From assembly GCA_964407825.1 (NCBI GenBank), contig CAYOXD010000050.1, forward strand, positions 1 to 21,686: a stretch of DNA of 21,686 bases, written 5' to 3'. Below are positions 6,932 to 15,263 of the stretch, in pieces (position 1 is the stretch's first letter; each line of letters starts with the position of its first letter). The notes under the pieces are model-generated. The model was not told the origin of the DNA, made no database searches, and saw only the letters and a program-made list of their open reading frames with translations. Made by a program: the position numbers and the translations under genes. Source of the DNA: CAYOXD01 sp964407825 (GTDB lineage: Bacteria > Desulfobacterota > Desulfobacteria > Desulfobacterales > JAFDDL01).

Positions 6932-9571
6932 ATGGGAAAGCCGGCCATCATTTCCATATGCAACCTGGGCATCGCCCTCGTTTTCATCTGCCTCTGCGTT
7001 CTGCCGAACCGGTTCGCAAACGATGTCGAATGGTGGGGCTATGACGTCATGCAGCGCCTGCCATCGAGTGGACCGGCGCCAGCCAGCCCCATCGTCCTGG
7101 TGGATATCGATGACAAGGCGTTGGCTTCGCTGGGTCCCTGGCCGTGGCCCCGCTCCCGCCTGGCGGAGGGAATCCAAAAGGCCGCGGCCCAGGGGGCTGG
7201 CCTCATCGGTCTGCCCCTCTCGCTGGACACCCCCCAGGCCCCCTCCTGTCAGAAGGCGCTGAGGGGCCTTGCGTACACCTTCAAACAAATTTTCGGCCCC
7301 CCCAGCCCCAACAAGCCAAAGGTCAAGGCGTTCTACCAAACCCTCCGCGGCGTGCGGCGGCGGCTGGACCAGGACCGCCTGCTGGCCGATGCCATGGCGT
7401 CAGCCGGCAATGTCATGGTGCCGGTGGAACTCTCGGGTGCCCCGGGGGTAGAGGCGCCCTCCCCCCAAACGCGCCGACTTTTCCGCCAACGCTCCCGAGA
7501 GGTCTACGGCATCCCCCAGGATGCGGATGTTTCCAGAGTGGAACCGGCACGCCTTCCCCTGTCGGCATTCCTGTCCAGCGCCCACGGTGCGGGGGTTCTC
7601 GCGCCGCCCAGGGATGGCGATGGAATGGTTCGGGAGAGCCGGCCCGTTTACCGGTGCGGGGATCGGCCCGTGGCCTCCTTCTGCCTTGCACTGGCAGCAG
7701 CCTACCTGAAAATCCCGCAACAGGAACTTCGGATGAGGGCCGGGGAGGTGCTTTCCTTCAACGGCCATCGAATCGCCCTCGACGCCCATGGCAAATTTCT
7801 CGTCCGGTTCGATCCGGTCTCCAGGGCATTGCAGAGGTACAGTTTTTCGGACCTTCTTGACGGTGACATTCCGCCCCAGGCCCTTTCGGGCAAAATCGTC
7901 CTGTTCAACCTCTCTGGCACGGGCGTGGGGCCCCGTCTCCACACCCCCATCAAGGCCCGCATGCCCATGGGAGAACTCTGCGCGCATACCCTGTGGACGC
8001 TGATACAGGGCGATCCGGTCCGCCGGCTGTCCCAGGAAAGAATGACGACTTTGATCCTGGTGCTGCTGGTCGGTCTTTTCATCACCTTCGCCTTGCCGAG
8101 GCTCTCCCTCATGCGCAGTGGCGGTCTATCCCTACTGGCAGTGATGATTCTGGCTGGGGCAAGCCTCTGGCTTTTCATGACCCAGCGGATCTGGATCCAG
8201 GCCGTATTGCCGACCCTGGAGCTCACCTGCGGCTTTCTTCTCACGGTGCTCCTCACAAGCTTCACGCCTTGCGCGCCGAAGAGAACGCTGGCGCGGCGGG
8301 CGGCAGGGGAGATGCAGCGGCTCCAGGGCCTCTCCCTCCAATCTCAGGGGCGGCCGGAGGCGGCATGGGACAGATTGCGGTCCCTGCCGGTGGATGAGGA
8401 TATGAAGGGCGCCCTCTATGCCCTGGCGCTGGATTTCGAAAAACAGGGACATTCGCGAAAGGCGCTCTCGGTCTATGAGCACATCGAGACCCACGATGCC
8501 GAGTTCAGGGACATTCAGGTCCGGATGAGCCGCCTGGTGGCGCCCAGCCGGTCGATGGATGCGGCCGTCGAACCCGAAGAGGAGCCGGCGGTGACCGTCG
8601 CGCCCGAAGAACCGGCAGCGGCCGATGAGCCCGGAGAGCCAACGGCAATCGATGCGCCGGGGGAACCGGCGGCCACCGCCGACCCGGCGCAGCCCCAGGT
8701 GCCGAAAAGACTGGGCCGCTATGAGCTGATTCGCCCCATCGGTGCGGGGGCCATGGGAACGGTGTACCTGGGGCGCGATCCGTGGATCAACCGGGATACC
8801 GCCATCAAGACCTACCGGTTGCTCGATGGGCACCCTGCGGCAGAGGCCGAAGCCATCAAACGCAGATTTTTCCGGGAAGCCGAAAGCGCCGGGAAATTGT
8901 CTCATCCCGGAATTGTGACGATCTTCGATGCCGGTGAGGACGATCAGCTGGCCTATATCGCCATGGAACTATTGGAGGGCAGGGACCTTCGCGCCCACGT
9001 CAAGAAGGCGGGGCTCCTGCCCATGTGGAAGGTTATCGGATATGTGGGGGACATCGCCGAGGCCCTGGCCTACGCTCACCGGCAGGGGGTGGTGCACCGG
9101 GATATCAAGCCGGCCAATCTCATGCTGTTGAAAACGGGCGGCGTCAAAATAACCGATTTCGGCATCGCCCGCATCGTGGCCACCTCCGATACCCGAACCG
9201 GCGTGGTGAAGGGAACCCCCTATTACATGGCACCTGAACAGATCACCGGGAAAAAGGTGGATGGCCGCAGCGATATCTTTTCCCTGGGCGTGGTTCTCTT
9301 TCAGCTGCTCACCGGCCAGCTGCCCTTCACCGCGAACACGCCCACCGCCCTGATGCATAAGATCGTGCACGACCCTCACCCGGACCCCAAATCGTTGGCC
9401 CCGGCTGTCCTGACGGCCCTCGTGACGGTCATCAACCTGGCCCTGGAAAAACGGGTGGAGAGCCGCTATCAGGATGCCGGGCAGATGGCCGCGCACCTGC
9501 GGCAGATCGGGCAACAGGTCGAGGCTGTCATCGCCCGGCGAAAGGCCATGGGGAAAATCCACAGGAAATAG
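6932..9571 (+). CDS. CHASE2-domain membrane Ser/Thr protein kinase
   Basis: An 879-residue receptor-type kinase. In order: a signal-anchor helix (6-25); an extracytoplasmic CHASE2 sensor (about 53-363, opening with IVLVDIDDKAL); three closely spaced membrane helices (about 372-390, 396-415, 422-443); a helical segment; a Pro/Ala/Glu-rich flexible linker (about 541-591); and a Hanks-type kinase (about 597-858). The kinase has the glycine loop GAGAMG 604-609, Lys626, HRD with catalytic D724, DFG 742-744 and APE 767-769, so it should be active and cytoplasmic. CHASE2 is a known sensor domain, but its ligand is unknown. I start at the ATG at 6932, which has GGGGGA upstream (11-base spacing) and places the first helix near the N-terminus. 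An ATG at 6896 would add 12 residues but has no ribosome site. No substrate gene is evident; FHA domains are absent nearby. Confidence 0.9.
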   Translation: MGKPAIISICNLGIALVFICLCVLPNRFANDVEWWGYDVMQRLPSSGPAPASPIVLVDIDDKALASLGPWPWPRSRLAEGIQKAAAQGAGLIGLPLSLDTPQAPSCQKALRGLAYTFKQIFGPPSPNKPKVKAFYQTLRGVRRRLDQDRLLADAMASAGNVMVPVELSGAPGVEAPSPQTRRLFRQRSREVYGIPQDADVSRVEPARLPLSAFLSSAHGAGVLAPPRDGDGMVRESRPVYRCGDRPVASFCLALAAAYLKIPQQELRMRAGEVLSFNGHRIALDAHGKFLVRFDPVSRALQRYSFSDLLDGDIPPQALSGKIVLFNLSGTGVGPRLHTPIKARMPMGELCAHTLWTLIQGDPVRRLSQERMTTLILVLLVGLFITFALPRLSLMRSGGLSLLAVMILAGASLWLFMTQRIWIQAVLPTLELTCGFLLTVLLTSFTPCAPKRTLARRAAGEMQRLQGLSLQSQGRPEAAWDRLRSLPVDEDMKGALYALALDFEKQGHSRKALSVYEHIETHDAEFRDIQVRMSRLVAPSRSMDAAVEPEEEPAVTVAPEEPAAADEPGEPTAIDAPGEPAATADPAQPQVPKRLGRYELIRPIGAGAMGTVYLGRDPWINRDTAIKTYRLLDGHPAAEAEAIKRRFFREAESAGKLSHPGIVTIFDAGEDDQLAYIAMELLEGRDLRAHVKKAGLLPMWKVIGYVGDIAEALAYAHRQGVVHRDIKPANLMLLKTGGVKITDFGIARIVATSDTRTGVVKGTPYYMAPEQITGKKVDGRSDIFSLGVVLFQLLTGQLPFTANTPTALMHKIVHDPHPDPKSLAPAVLTALVTVINLALEKRVESRYQDAGQMAAHLRQIGQQVEAVIARRKAMGKIHRK

Positions 9572-9594
9572 GCCACGGACCCGGTACCATCGGT

Positions 9595-9618
9595 GGGCGG
9601 GTGGGTACCCCCCCGCCC
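9595..9618. terminator. GC hairpin between convergent genes
   Basis: GGGCGGG (9595-9601) pairs exactly with CCCGCCC (9612-9618), and the interior GGGTACCC (9603-9610) extends the stem across one mismatch, leaving almost no loop. It sits in the 48-base gap between the kinase stop and the pilZ stop. No T-run follows on either strand, so it is not a classical intrinsic terminator; a bidirectional block or attenuated readthrough is inferred. Confidence 0.4.
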
Positions 9619-9619
9619 C

Positions 9620-10099
9620 TCACATGAGGTAAAACCCCAGGGCCCCCTGGTAGAGTTGGGTATCCGTGCGTTCGACCCCAACCATTTTGCCCTTTATGTT
9701 CCGCACTACCACCTTCAGCCGAATCTCGGACTGCTGCTGATCATCGAGGTTGAAAATGACCTCCAGGTGATCCCCCGGTTGGATCTGATTGGCGGAATCA
9801 CAGGTAAACCCCACGCCGCCCATGGAAAGATCCACCACCTGCAGGGTGCCCCGCCGGTGGCTGTTGAGGTCGAAATATCTCCCGTCGAGGTGAACGGACT
9901 TTCGATAGTATTGCCGAAATTCTACGGCGGCCCGAAACGCCTCACCGCATTTGCAGGTCACCTTGATCCGTTTACCGGTGTTCTTCAATGGAGTGGCATC
10001 GATGGTCTTTGACACGCCGCACTTGGGGCACCGGATCGTCGCCCTGTTCTGACTGTTTGCAAAAAACTTTAACGTGGTGAGTTTATCGTCGTTACCCAT
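9620..10099 (-). CDS. PilZ-domain protein with N-terminal Cys4 cluster
   Basis: A 159-residue protein. The N-terminal half carries C24xxC27 and C49xC51, arranged like a small zinc ribbon. The C-terminal half is a PilZ domain: the RxxxR arginines are R62 and R66 (FRQYYRK) and the DxSxxG motif is D90, S92, G95 (DLSMGG). These are the c-di-GMP-contacting residues of the family, so ligand binding is expected. It is soluble, with no enzymatic domain, and probably acts as a c-di-GMP-responsive adaptor. I chose the ATG at 10099 (MGNDDKL); an ATG at 10129 gives 10 extra residues with no clear ribosome site. It converges on the CHASE2 kinase and lies near a predicted c-di-GMP-responsive ATPase, but no direct functional link is shown. 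Confidence 0.85.
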   Translation of the reverse strand: MGNDDKLTTLKFFANSQNRATIRCPKCGVSKTIDATPLKNTGKRIKVTCKCGEAFRAAVEFRQYYRKSVHLDGRYFDLNSHRRGTLQVVDLSMGGVGFTCDSANQIQPGDHLEVIFNLDDQQQSEIRLKVVVRNIKGKMVGVERTDTQLYQGALGFYLM

Positions 10100-10236
10100 G
10101 ATCACTACCGCCAACAGGTTGCCGTGCATCCGTCTATGAGGAGTGGATGAACCATAAACCGCAGAATCGACAGTCCTGCAGCCCGGGGCGATAGCTCGTG
10201 CGCAGGGGAAAGGCCGCTATCGATCCGCACATGATT

Positions 10237-10263
10237 ATTATATTATTCTAGTGCGTTCGTCAA
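10237..10263 (-). promoter_or_regulatory. Predicted sigma70-type promoter of the pilZ gene
   Basis: Read on the minus strand, TTGACG (10263-10258) is followed after 15 bases by a perfect TATAAT (10242-10237); an AATAAT at 18-base spacing overlaps it. The region is locally AT-rich in a GC-rich genome. Transcription would start near 10230, giving a leader of about 130 bases before the ATG at 10099. Confidence 0.45.
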
Positions 10264-10277
10264 ACAATTCATTCGAT

Positions 10278-10294
10278 GGTGGGCCGGTCCCACC
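10278..10294. other. Strong short hairpin between divergent pilZ and rplU promoters
   Basis: GGTGGG (10278-10283) and CCCACC (10289-10294) form a perfect 6-bp stem with a five-base loop. It lies upstream of both predicted promoters rather than in either transcript, so it may be a protein-binding site or chance. Confidence 0.25.
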
Positions 10295-10322
10295 GCGCAG
10301 CCTCCCGTTCCCAATTTTTCCC

Positions 10323-10350
10323 TTGACAACGCGATGGGAAAAGTTAATAT
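10323..10350 (+). promoter_or_regulatory. Predicted sigma70-type promoter of the rplU operon
   Basis: A perfect TTGACA (10323-10328) is followed after 16 bases by TAATAT (10345-10350), which matches TATAAT at four of six positions including both ends. The surrounding stretch is AT-rich. Transcription would begin near 10357, leaving a leader of about 50 bases before rplU. This is the strongest promoter seen in the window and fits a highly expressed ribosomal operon. Confidence 0.6.
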
Positions 10351-10405
10351 TTTGCATTTTTTAAAGATGAGGTTAATTTAGTTCCTGAGAAGGAGGGTGG
10401 AATCC

Positions 10406-10726
10406 ATGTACGCTGTGATCGCCACGGGCGGCAAACAATACAAGGTGCAGGAGGGCGAGATCCTGCGGGTTGAGAAGGTCAACGGGGATGTGGGTGCCCC
10501 TGTCGCCTTTGACCAGGTGCTGATGGTTTCAGACGGCGAAACCGTCCAGGTGGGGACGCCCGTGCTGGAGCGCATGGCGGTTCGCGGCCACATCGTCGAG
10601 CAGGGCAGGGCGAAAAAAATTCTCGTCTTTAAATACAAACGCCGGAAGCGGTATCGCCGGAAACAGGGCCATCGTCAACCCTATACGGCCATCAAGATCG
10701 ATGCGATCGGAGAGGCAGAGGCATAG
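10406..10726 (+). CDS. rplU: 50S ribosomal protein L21
   Basis: A 106-residue L21, close to the usual 103. The start MYAVIATGGKQYKV and the basic C-terminal stretch (KYKRRKRYRRKQGHRQ) are diagnostic. L21 binds 23S rRNA in the large subunit. The ATG at 10406 has a strong AGGAGG at 10391-10396; an in-frame GTG at 10397 lies within that ribosome site and is rejected. It is the first gene of the long plus-strand operon, 63 bases ahead of rpmA. Confidence 0.98.
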   Translation: MYAVIATGGKQYKVQEGEILRVEKVNGDVGAPVAFDQVLMVSDGETVQVGTPVLERMAVRGHIVEQGRAKKILVFKYKRRKRYRRKQGHRQPYTAIKIDAIGEAEA

Positions 10727-10789
10727 CATCCCGTCCCGGTTATCGCGCAACCGAAGAACATAAAGAACAAAGATTGCAGGAGTTTTCAA

Positions 10790-11044
10790 ATGGCACATAA
10801 AAAAGCAGGCGGCAGCTCCAGAAACGGCCGGGACAGCAACGGCCAGCGCCGGGGTGTCAAACGTTTCGGGGGACAGAGCGTCCGGGCCGGCCACATTTTG
10901 GTACGCCAACTGGGCACAAAGATTCACCCGGGCGAAAATGTAGGCATGGGAAAGGACTATACCCTGTTTGCCTTGGTCGATGGGGTGGTGACTTACGAGC
11001 GATGGGGTAAAACCCGCAAAAAAGTGAGCGTACATGAAGCGTGA
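10790..11044 (+). CDS. rpmA: 50S ribosomal protein L27
   Basis: An 84-residue L27 with the typical N-terminus MAHKKAGGSSRNGRDS, which reaches toward the peptidyl transferase centre in the ribosome. It has no cleavable N-terminal extension of the Firmicutes kind. AGGAG at 10778-10782 gives a seven-base spacing. Its stop codon overlaps the GTG start of obgE in a GTGA. Confidence 0.98.
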   Translation: MAHKKAGGSSRNGRDSNGQRRGVKRFGGQSVRAGHILVRQLGTKIHPGENVGMGKDYTLFALVDGVVTYERWGKTRKKVSVHEA

Positions 11045-12048
11045 GCTTTGTCGATAACGCCATTATCACCGTAGAGTCCGGCCATGGCGGCCGGGGATGC
11101 GTCAGTTTCAGGCGCGAAAAATTTATTCCCAAGGGAGGACCGGACGGCGGTGACGGCGGACGGGGCGGTGATATATGGCTCAAAACCTCCCTTCGCCACC
11201 GAACCCTGGCCCAATTCAGATATCGCCGGCAGTTCAAGGCCAAAAACGGCGCCGCCGGCCTCGGAAGCCAGAAGACCGGCGCCAGGGGGGAGGATCTGGT
11301 CATCGAGTTGCCCCCCGGCACCCTCGTCAAGGACGCTGACAGCGGAGAGATCCTGGTGGACTTCACCCAGGCCGGCCAGAGCTTCCGGGTGGTTCAGGGC
11401 GGCAGGGGCGGCAGGGGAAACACCCGCTTCAAGTCCGCCACCCACCGCACCCCCCGTTTCGCCCAGCCAGGCGAGCCCGGTGAAACCAAAACCCTCGCAT
11501 TGGAACTGAAATTGCTGGCCGATATCGGGCTCATCGGCTTGCCCAACGCCGGCAAATCCACCCTTCTGGGCGCCATCTCCTCGGCGCATCCCAAGATCGG
11601 CGACTATCCCTTCACCACCCTGGTCCCCAACCTGGGAGTGGTCCATCCCCCGTGGGCCGACCCCTTCATCGTGGCGGACATTCCCGGGTTGATCTCCGGG
11701 GCGCACCAGGGGGCGGGGCTTGGCATCCAGTTTCTGCGCCACATCGAGCGCACCCGCATTCTGGTTCATCTGGTGGACGCATCGGCACTGGATCCCGCCG
11801 CCCCGTTGTTGGGGTACGAGACGATCCTGAAGGAGCTCGCCCTGTACGGCAGGCATCTCCGGGGCAAGCCCCAGCTGGTGGTCCTGAACAAGATGGACCT
11901 TTCGGGAACGGACCAGCGCGCCGACACCTTTGAGGCAGCCTTGCCGGATGTACCGGTCATCCGGCTCTCCGCCAGAACCGGAGAGGGGATCGGCCCCCTG
12001 CTGTCGAAACTGACCGAACTTCTGGAAACGCCCCATGAACGACCTTGA
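11041..12048 (+). CDS. obgE: GTPase Obg/CgtA, ribosome assembly
   Basis: A 335-residue Obg GTPase, acting in 50S subunit maturation and growth control. The glycine-rich Obg fold fills residues 1-158 (KGGPDGGDGGRGGD at 31-44). The G domain shows G1 GLPNAGKST 166-174, the FTTLVPNLG switch 191-199, G3 DIPG 213-216, G4 NKMD 283-286 and G5 SA 310-311. There is no OCT C-terminal domain, as is usual outside Gram-positives. It starts with GTG at 11041, overlapping the rpmA stop by four bases, and its own end overlaps proB by 14, so translation is probably coupled along rpmA-obgE-proB. Confidence 0.97.
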   Translation: MSFVDNAIITVESGHGGRGCVSFRREKFIPKGGPDGGDGGRGGDIWLKTSLRHRTLAQFRYRRQFKAKNGAAGLGSQKTGARGEDLVIELPPGTLVKDADSGEILVDFTQAGQSFRVVQGGRGGRGNTRFKSATHRTPRFAQPGEPGETKTLALELKLLADIGLIGLPNAGKSTLLGAISSAHPKIGDYPFTTLVPNLGVVHPPWADPFIVADIPGLISGAHQGAGLGIQFLRHIERTRILVHLVDASALDPAAPLLGYETILKELALYGRHLRGKPQLVVLNKMDLSGTDQRADTFEAALPDVPVIRLSARTGEGIGPLLSKLTELLETPHERP

Positions 12049-13198
12049 GCGGCCCGCCGCCCCTCCCTTCAGACGCTTGGTGGTCAAAGTCGGTAGCAAT
12101 GTGCTGACCGCCAGGCATGGTCTGAACATGGAAACCATCTTTGCCCTGAGCCGACAGATCAGCACCCTGATGGATCAGGGCCTGGAGGTGGTGCTGATCA
12201 CCTCCGGGGCCATGGCGGCCGGGATCCGGAAAATGAGGATGGACGGGCGACCCGATGAAATTCCCAAACGCCAGGCCATCGCCGCGGTGGGACAGCCAGG
12301 GCTTATGCTGGCCTATGAAACCGCCTTCGGCCAGCACGAACGGAGGGTGGCCCAGATTCTGCTCACCGCCGAGGATCTGGTGGGCAGCCGGAAACGCTAC
12401 CTCAACGCCAGAAACACCCTCAATGTGCTTCTCTCATGGCGGATTGTGCCCATCATCAACGAAAACGACACGGTGGCGGTGGAATCGATCCAGTTCGGGG
12501 ACAACGATAACCTGTCGGCCATGATCGCGCTGCTGATGGATGCCGACTTGCTGATCAATCTGACGGACATCGACGGTCTCTATGACAGGGACCCGCGGGT
12601 CTTCCCTGAAGCGACCCTCGTCCCGAGCGTTTCCACCATCGGAAAGGACATCGAGCGATGGGCCGGCGCGATCCCCGGGGCCCTGGGGAGGGGGGGCATG
12701 TCCAGCAAGATCAAGGCGGCCCGCAAGGTAACCTCCGCCGGCATTCCCATGATCATCGCCGGCGGCCATCAGCCGGACATTCTTCTGCGGCTGATGGACG
12801 GCGAGGCGCACGGCACCCACTTCGTCCCCAAACCCCGGAAGCTGGCCTGCCGAAAGTGCTGGATCGCCTTCAGCTCGAAGCCGGCCGGCGCCCTTCACAT
12901 CGACCAGGGGGCGGCCCAGGCGATCCTAAAGAGGGGCAAGAGCCTGCTGCCCAGCGGGATCACGAGCGTGGACGGCGAGTTCGGGGTGGGCGCGGCCGTG
13001 ACCTGCAAGACCGGGGATAACCGCACCATCGGAATCGGGCTCGTCAATTACAGCGCGGCGGATATCCGGGCCATCAAGGGCGTCCAGACGAACCGGATCA
13101 GAGCGCTCCTGGGAAGCAAGCCCTATGACGAGGTCATTCACCGGGACAACCTGGCCGTTACGGACTCAGCCGAGGAGTGGGAGGCGTTTTCGGGTTGA
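12035..13198 (+). CDS. proB: Glutamate 5-kinase with PUA domain
   Basis: A 387-residue glutamate 5-kinase, first step of proline synthesis: ATP-dependent phosphorylation of glutamate to gamma-glutamyl phosphate. The amino-acid kinase domain covers about 1-270, with VVKVGSNVL 16-24, TSGAMAAG 56-63, NENDTV 142-147 and FGDNDNLSA 154-162. A PUA domain follows (about 286-362), as in the long bacterial ProB form. The loop usually written GTGGM reads GRGGM (219-222 and following) here, a substitution worth noting but in an otherwise intact enzyme. It overlaps obgE by 14 bases. The product is unstable and is passed to ProA, encoded next. Confidence 0.96.
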   Translation: MNDLERPAAPPFRRLVVKVGSNVLTARHGLNMETIFALSRQISTLMDQGLEVVLITSGAMAAGIRKMRMDGRPDEIPKRQAIAAVGQPGLMLAYETAFGQHERRVAQILLTAEDLVGSRKRYLNARNTLNVLLSWRIVPIINENDTVAVESIQFGDNDNLSAMIALLMDADLLINLTDIDGLYDRDPRVFPEATLVPSVSTIGKDIERWAGAIPGALGRGGMSSKIKAARKVTSAGIPMIIAGGHQPDILLRLMDGEAHGTHFVPKPRKLACRKCWIAFSSKPAGALHIDQGAAQAILKRGKSLLPSGITSVDGEFGVGAAVTCKTGDNRTIGIGLVNYSAADIRAIKGVQTNRIRALLGSKPYDEVIHRDNLAVTDSAEEWEAFSG

Positions 13199-13222
13199 GC
13201 CGGCCATTTTTTCATGTATAGT
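13195..13222 (+). promoter_or_regulatory. Possible internal promoter upstream of proA
   Basis: TTGAGC (13195-13200, overlapping the proB stop) and TATAGT (13217-13222) are separated by 16 bases and match consensus at four and five of six positions. The 98-base proB-proA gap is the longest within the operon, consistent with a second start. Transcription would begin near 13229. A 6-bp perfect hairpin (GACGTT/AACGTC, 13265-13279) then lies just before the proA ribosome site. Confidence 0.4.
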
Positions 13223-13296
13223 GAAGGCCGGACGCTGCGGTAGCTGTTCTGCCTGAAATTCATCGACGTTCCAAACGTCCGGGAAGGGATAAAACC

Positions 13297-14553
13297 ATGA
13301 CGCTGGAGACAACCATTACCCAGATGGCGGCGGCGGCCCGAAAGGCTTCCACTGAAATCGCCCGGTGCGCCTCCTCCGTGAAAGACGAGGTGCTGCTGGA
13401 CCTGGCACGGCGCATCGAGACGGATGGACCGGAGCTGAAGGCGGCCAACCAGAAGGATTTGGACCTGGCGCGGGAATCGGGACTGTCTGCCGCCATGATC
13501 GATCGGCTGACCCTGAAGGACAGCACCCTTTCCGCCATGGCCACAGGTCTTCGGGAGGTGGCGTCCCTCCCAGACCCGGTGGGTGCTACCACCCGGGCCT
13601 GGCGCCGGCCCAATGGTCTCGAGGTGGCCAAGATGCGCATTCCCCTGGGGGTCATCGGCATCATCTACGAATCACGGCCCAATGTCACGGTGGATGCCGC
13701 GGCCCTCTGCCTCAAGGCCGGAAATGCCGTTATCCTTCGCGGCGGATCCGAGGCCCTTCACTCCAACAGGGCCCTGGCGGAAAAAATCGGTTCGGCCCTC
13801 CGATCCGCCGGCCTGCCGGAGACGGCGGTGCAGGTGGTGCCGGTGCGGGACCGGGAGGCGGTCACCCTGCTCCTCTCCCAGGAGGAATCCATCGATCTGA
13901 TCATTCCCAGGGGAGGCGAGGGTCTGATCCGGTTCGTGGTGGAAAACTCCAGGATCCCCGTGCTGAAGCATTACAAGGGGGTCTGCAGCGTCTATGTGGA
14001 TGCGGGCGCCGATCTCGCCATGGCCGAAGAAATTGCCTTCAATGCCAAGGTCCAACGCCCCGGTGTCTGCAACGCCATGGAAACGCTCCTGGTTCACCGG
14101 GAGGTGAGCGAGGCCTTCCTGCCCCGGCTCAAGACCCGGTTCGAGGCGGCCGGTGTCGAGATTCGCGGCTGCCCGGAAACCTGCCGCATCCTGCCCGGCA
14201 CCGCTGCCGCCACGGAGGCGGACTGGCCCGCGGAGTACCTGGACCTGGTGTGCGCCGTGCGGGTGGTGGACGATATGGCGGCCGCCCTCGATCACATCAG
14301 TGCCTTCGGCTCCAAGCACACCGAGGCCATCGTCACCCGGGACTATGAACGGGCCCGGCGGTTCGTGCGTGAGGCCGACGCCTCCGTGGTCCTGGTCAAC
14401 GCCTCCACCCGGTTCAATGATGGGGGACAGTTGGGATTGGGGGCCGAAATCGGCATCAGCACCAGCAAGCTTCACGCCTTCGGTCCCATGGGGGTCGAAG
14501 AGCTGACCACCACCAAGTTCGTGGTCTACGGAAACGGGCAGGTCAGGAGCTGA
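13297..14553 (+). CDS. proA: Gamma-glutamyl phosphate reductase
   Basis: A 418-residue ProA, the family's normal length. It reduces gamma-glutamyl phosphate with NADPH to glutamate semialdehyde in proline synthesis. The aldehyde-dehydrogenase-like catalytic cysteine is C258 (QRPGVCNAMET). Also visible are GVIGIIYESRPNVT 118-131 and the C-terminal AFGPMGVEELTTTK 394-407. The ATG at 13297 follows AAGGG at about eight bases. It lies 98 bases downstream of proB and is separated from nadD by only five bases, so proBA function is kept together within the operon. Confidence 0.97.
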   Translation: MTLETTITQMAAAARKASTEIARCASSVKDEVLLDLARRIETDGPELKAANQKDLDLARESGLSAAMIDRLTLKDSTLSAMATGLREVASLPDPVGATTRAWRRPNGLEVAKMRIPLGVIGIIYESRPNVTVDAAALCLKAGNAVILRGGSEALHSNRALAEKIGSALRSAGLPETAVQVVPVRDREAVTLLLSQEESIDLIIPRGGEGLIRFVVENSRIPVLKHYKGVCSVYVDAGADLAMAEEIAFNAKVQRPGVCNAMETLLVHREVSEAFLPRLKTRFEAAGVEIRGCPETCRILPGTAAATEADWPAEYLDLVCAVRVVDDMAAALDHISAFGSKHTEAIVTRDYERARRFVREADASVVLVNASTRFNDGGQLGLGAEIGISTSKLHAFGPMGVEELTTTKFVVYGNGQVRS

Positions 14554-14558
14554 GTGGA

Positions 14559-15263
14559 TTGGGCGGGGAGGCAACACCACCGGTATCGGGGGACATTCGC
14601 CGTATCGGTCTCTTCGGAGGCACCTTCAACCCGGTCCACCTGGGGCACCTCCAGGCGGCCCGGACGGTCCGGGACCGACTGGCCCTGGGCACGGTGCTCT
14701 TCATCCCCGCCGCCGTTCCGCCCCACAAATCCCCCGAAGGGGTGGTACAGGTGGCCGACCGGCTGGCCATGCTCCACCTGGCCCTTGCCGACGAACCCGG
14801 ATTCTGGGTGTCGGACGTGGAGTTGAAGCGCACCGGCCCCAGCTACACCATCGATACGGTACGCTGCTTCCGGACGGGGGGAGCCGCGAATACCCGGTAT
14901 TACCTCATCCTCGGGCTGGACGCCTTCCTGGAATTCGATACCTGGAAATCCTATCACGCCTTGATCCGGGAAACCCCGCTGGTGGTCTTGGACAGACCCA
15001 CCGGGCCGGCCGAAAGCCAGGAGAAAAGCCGACGGATCGTGCTCGACTTTCTTCGGTCGAAAATATCGGCCGATTACCGGTTTTCAGGCAAGAGGGGATG
15101 CTTTGAATGTACCGACTGGCCGCCGCTTCACCTCTTGAGCGGCGGACTGCTGCAGCTGTCAGCCACCTCGGTCCGGGAGCGGATTCGCTCCGGAGGCCGA
15201 CTCGATGGGGTGGTGCCGGCCGCTGTGGGCGCATATATACGAGAGAAAGGACTTTACCGGTGA
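14559..15263 (+). CDS. nadD: Nicotinate-nucleotide adenylyltransferase
   Basis: A 234-residue NadD, adenylating nicotinate mononucleotide in NAD synthesis. The nucleotidyltransferase signature is GGTFNPVHLGH (residues 20-30, H27 and H30), and the second signature is SATSVRERI (201-209). The start is a TTG at 14559: AGGAG (14545-14549) lies nine bases upstream, and no ATG or GTG exists in frame before the conserved GLFGGTFNP. About a dozen residues precede the core, slightly longer than usual. It follows proA by five bases and overlaps the rsfS start by four. Confidence 0.93.
   Translation: MGGEATPPVSGDIRRIGLFGGTFNPVHLGHLQAARTVRDRLALGTVLFIPAAVPPHKSPEGVVQVADRLAMLHLALADEPGFWVSDVELKRTGPSYTIDTVRCFRTGGAANTRYYLILGLDAFLEFDTWKSYHALIRETPLVVLDRPTGPAESQEKSRRIVLDFLRSKISADYRFSGKRGCFECTDWPPLHLLSGGLLQLSATSVRERIRSGGRLDGVVPAAVGAYIREKGLYR

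Noticed and set aside
8560..8700. Pro/Ala/Glu-rich coding stretch in the receptor kinase as a DNA repeat array
   Set aside because: The units are not identical at the DNA level and read as a flexible linker between the membrane and kinase domains.
10993..12165. Minus-strand open frame of 390 codons opposite obgE
   Set aside because: Antisense to Obg, whose glycine-rich domain creates long stop-free complements; no protein features.
12650..12700. ProB inactivated by the GRGGM substitution
   Set aside because: All other kinase motifs and the PUA domain are intact and proA follows; one loop change is not enough to call loss of function.
13365..14348. Plus-strand open frame in an alternative frame of proA
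   Set aside because: ProA reads through intact with its catalytic cysteine; the alternative frame is Gly/Arg/Pro-rich noise.
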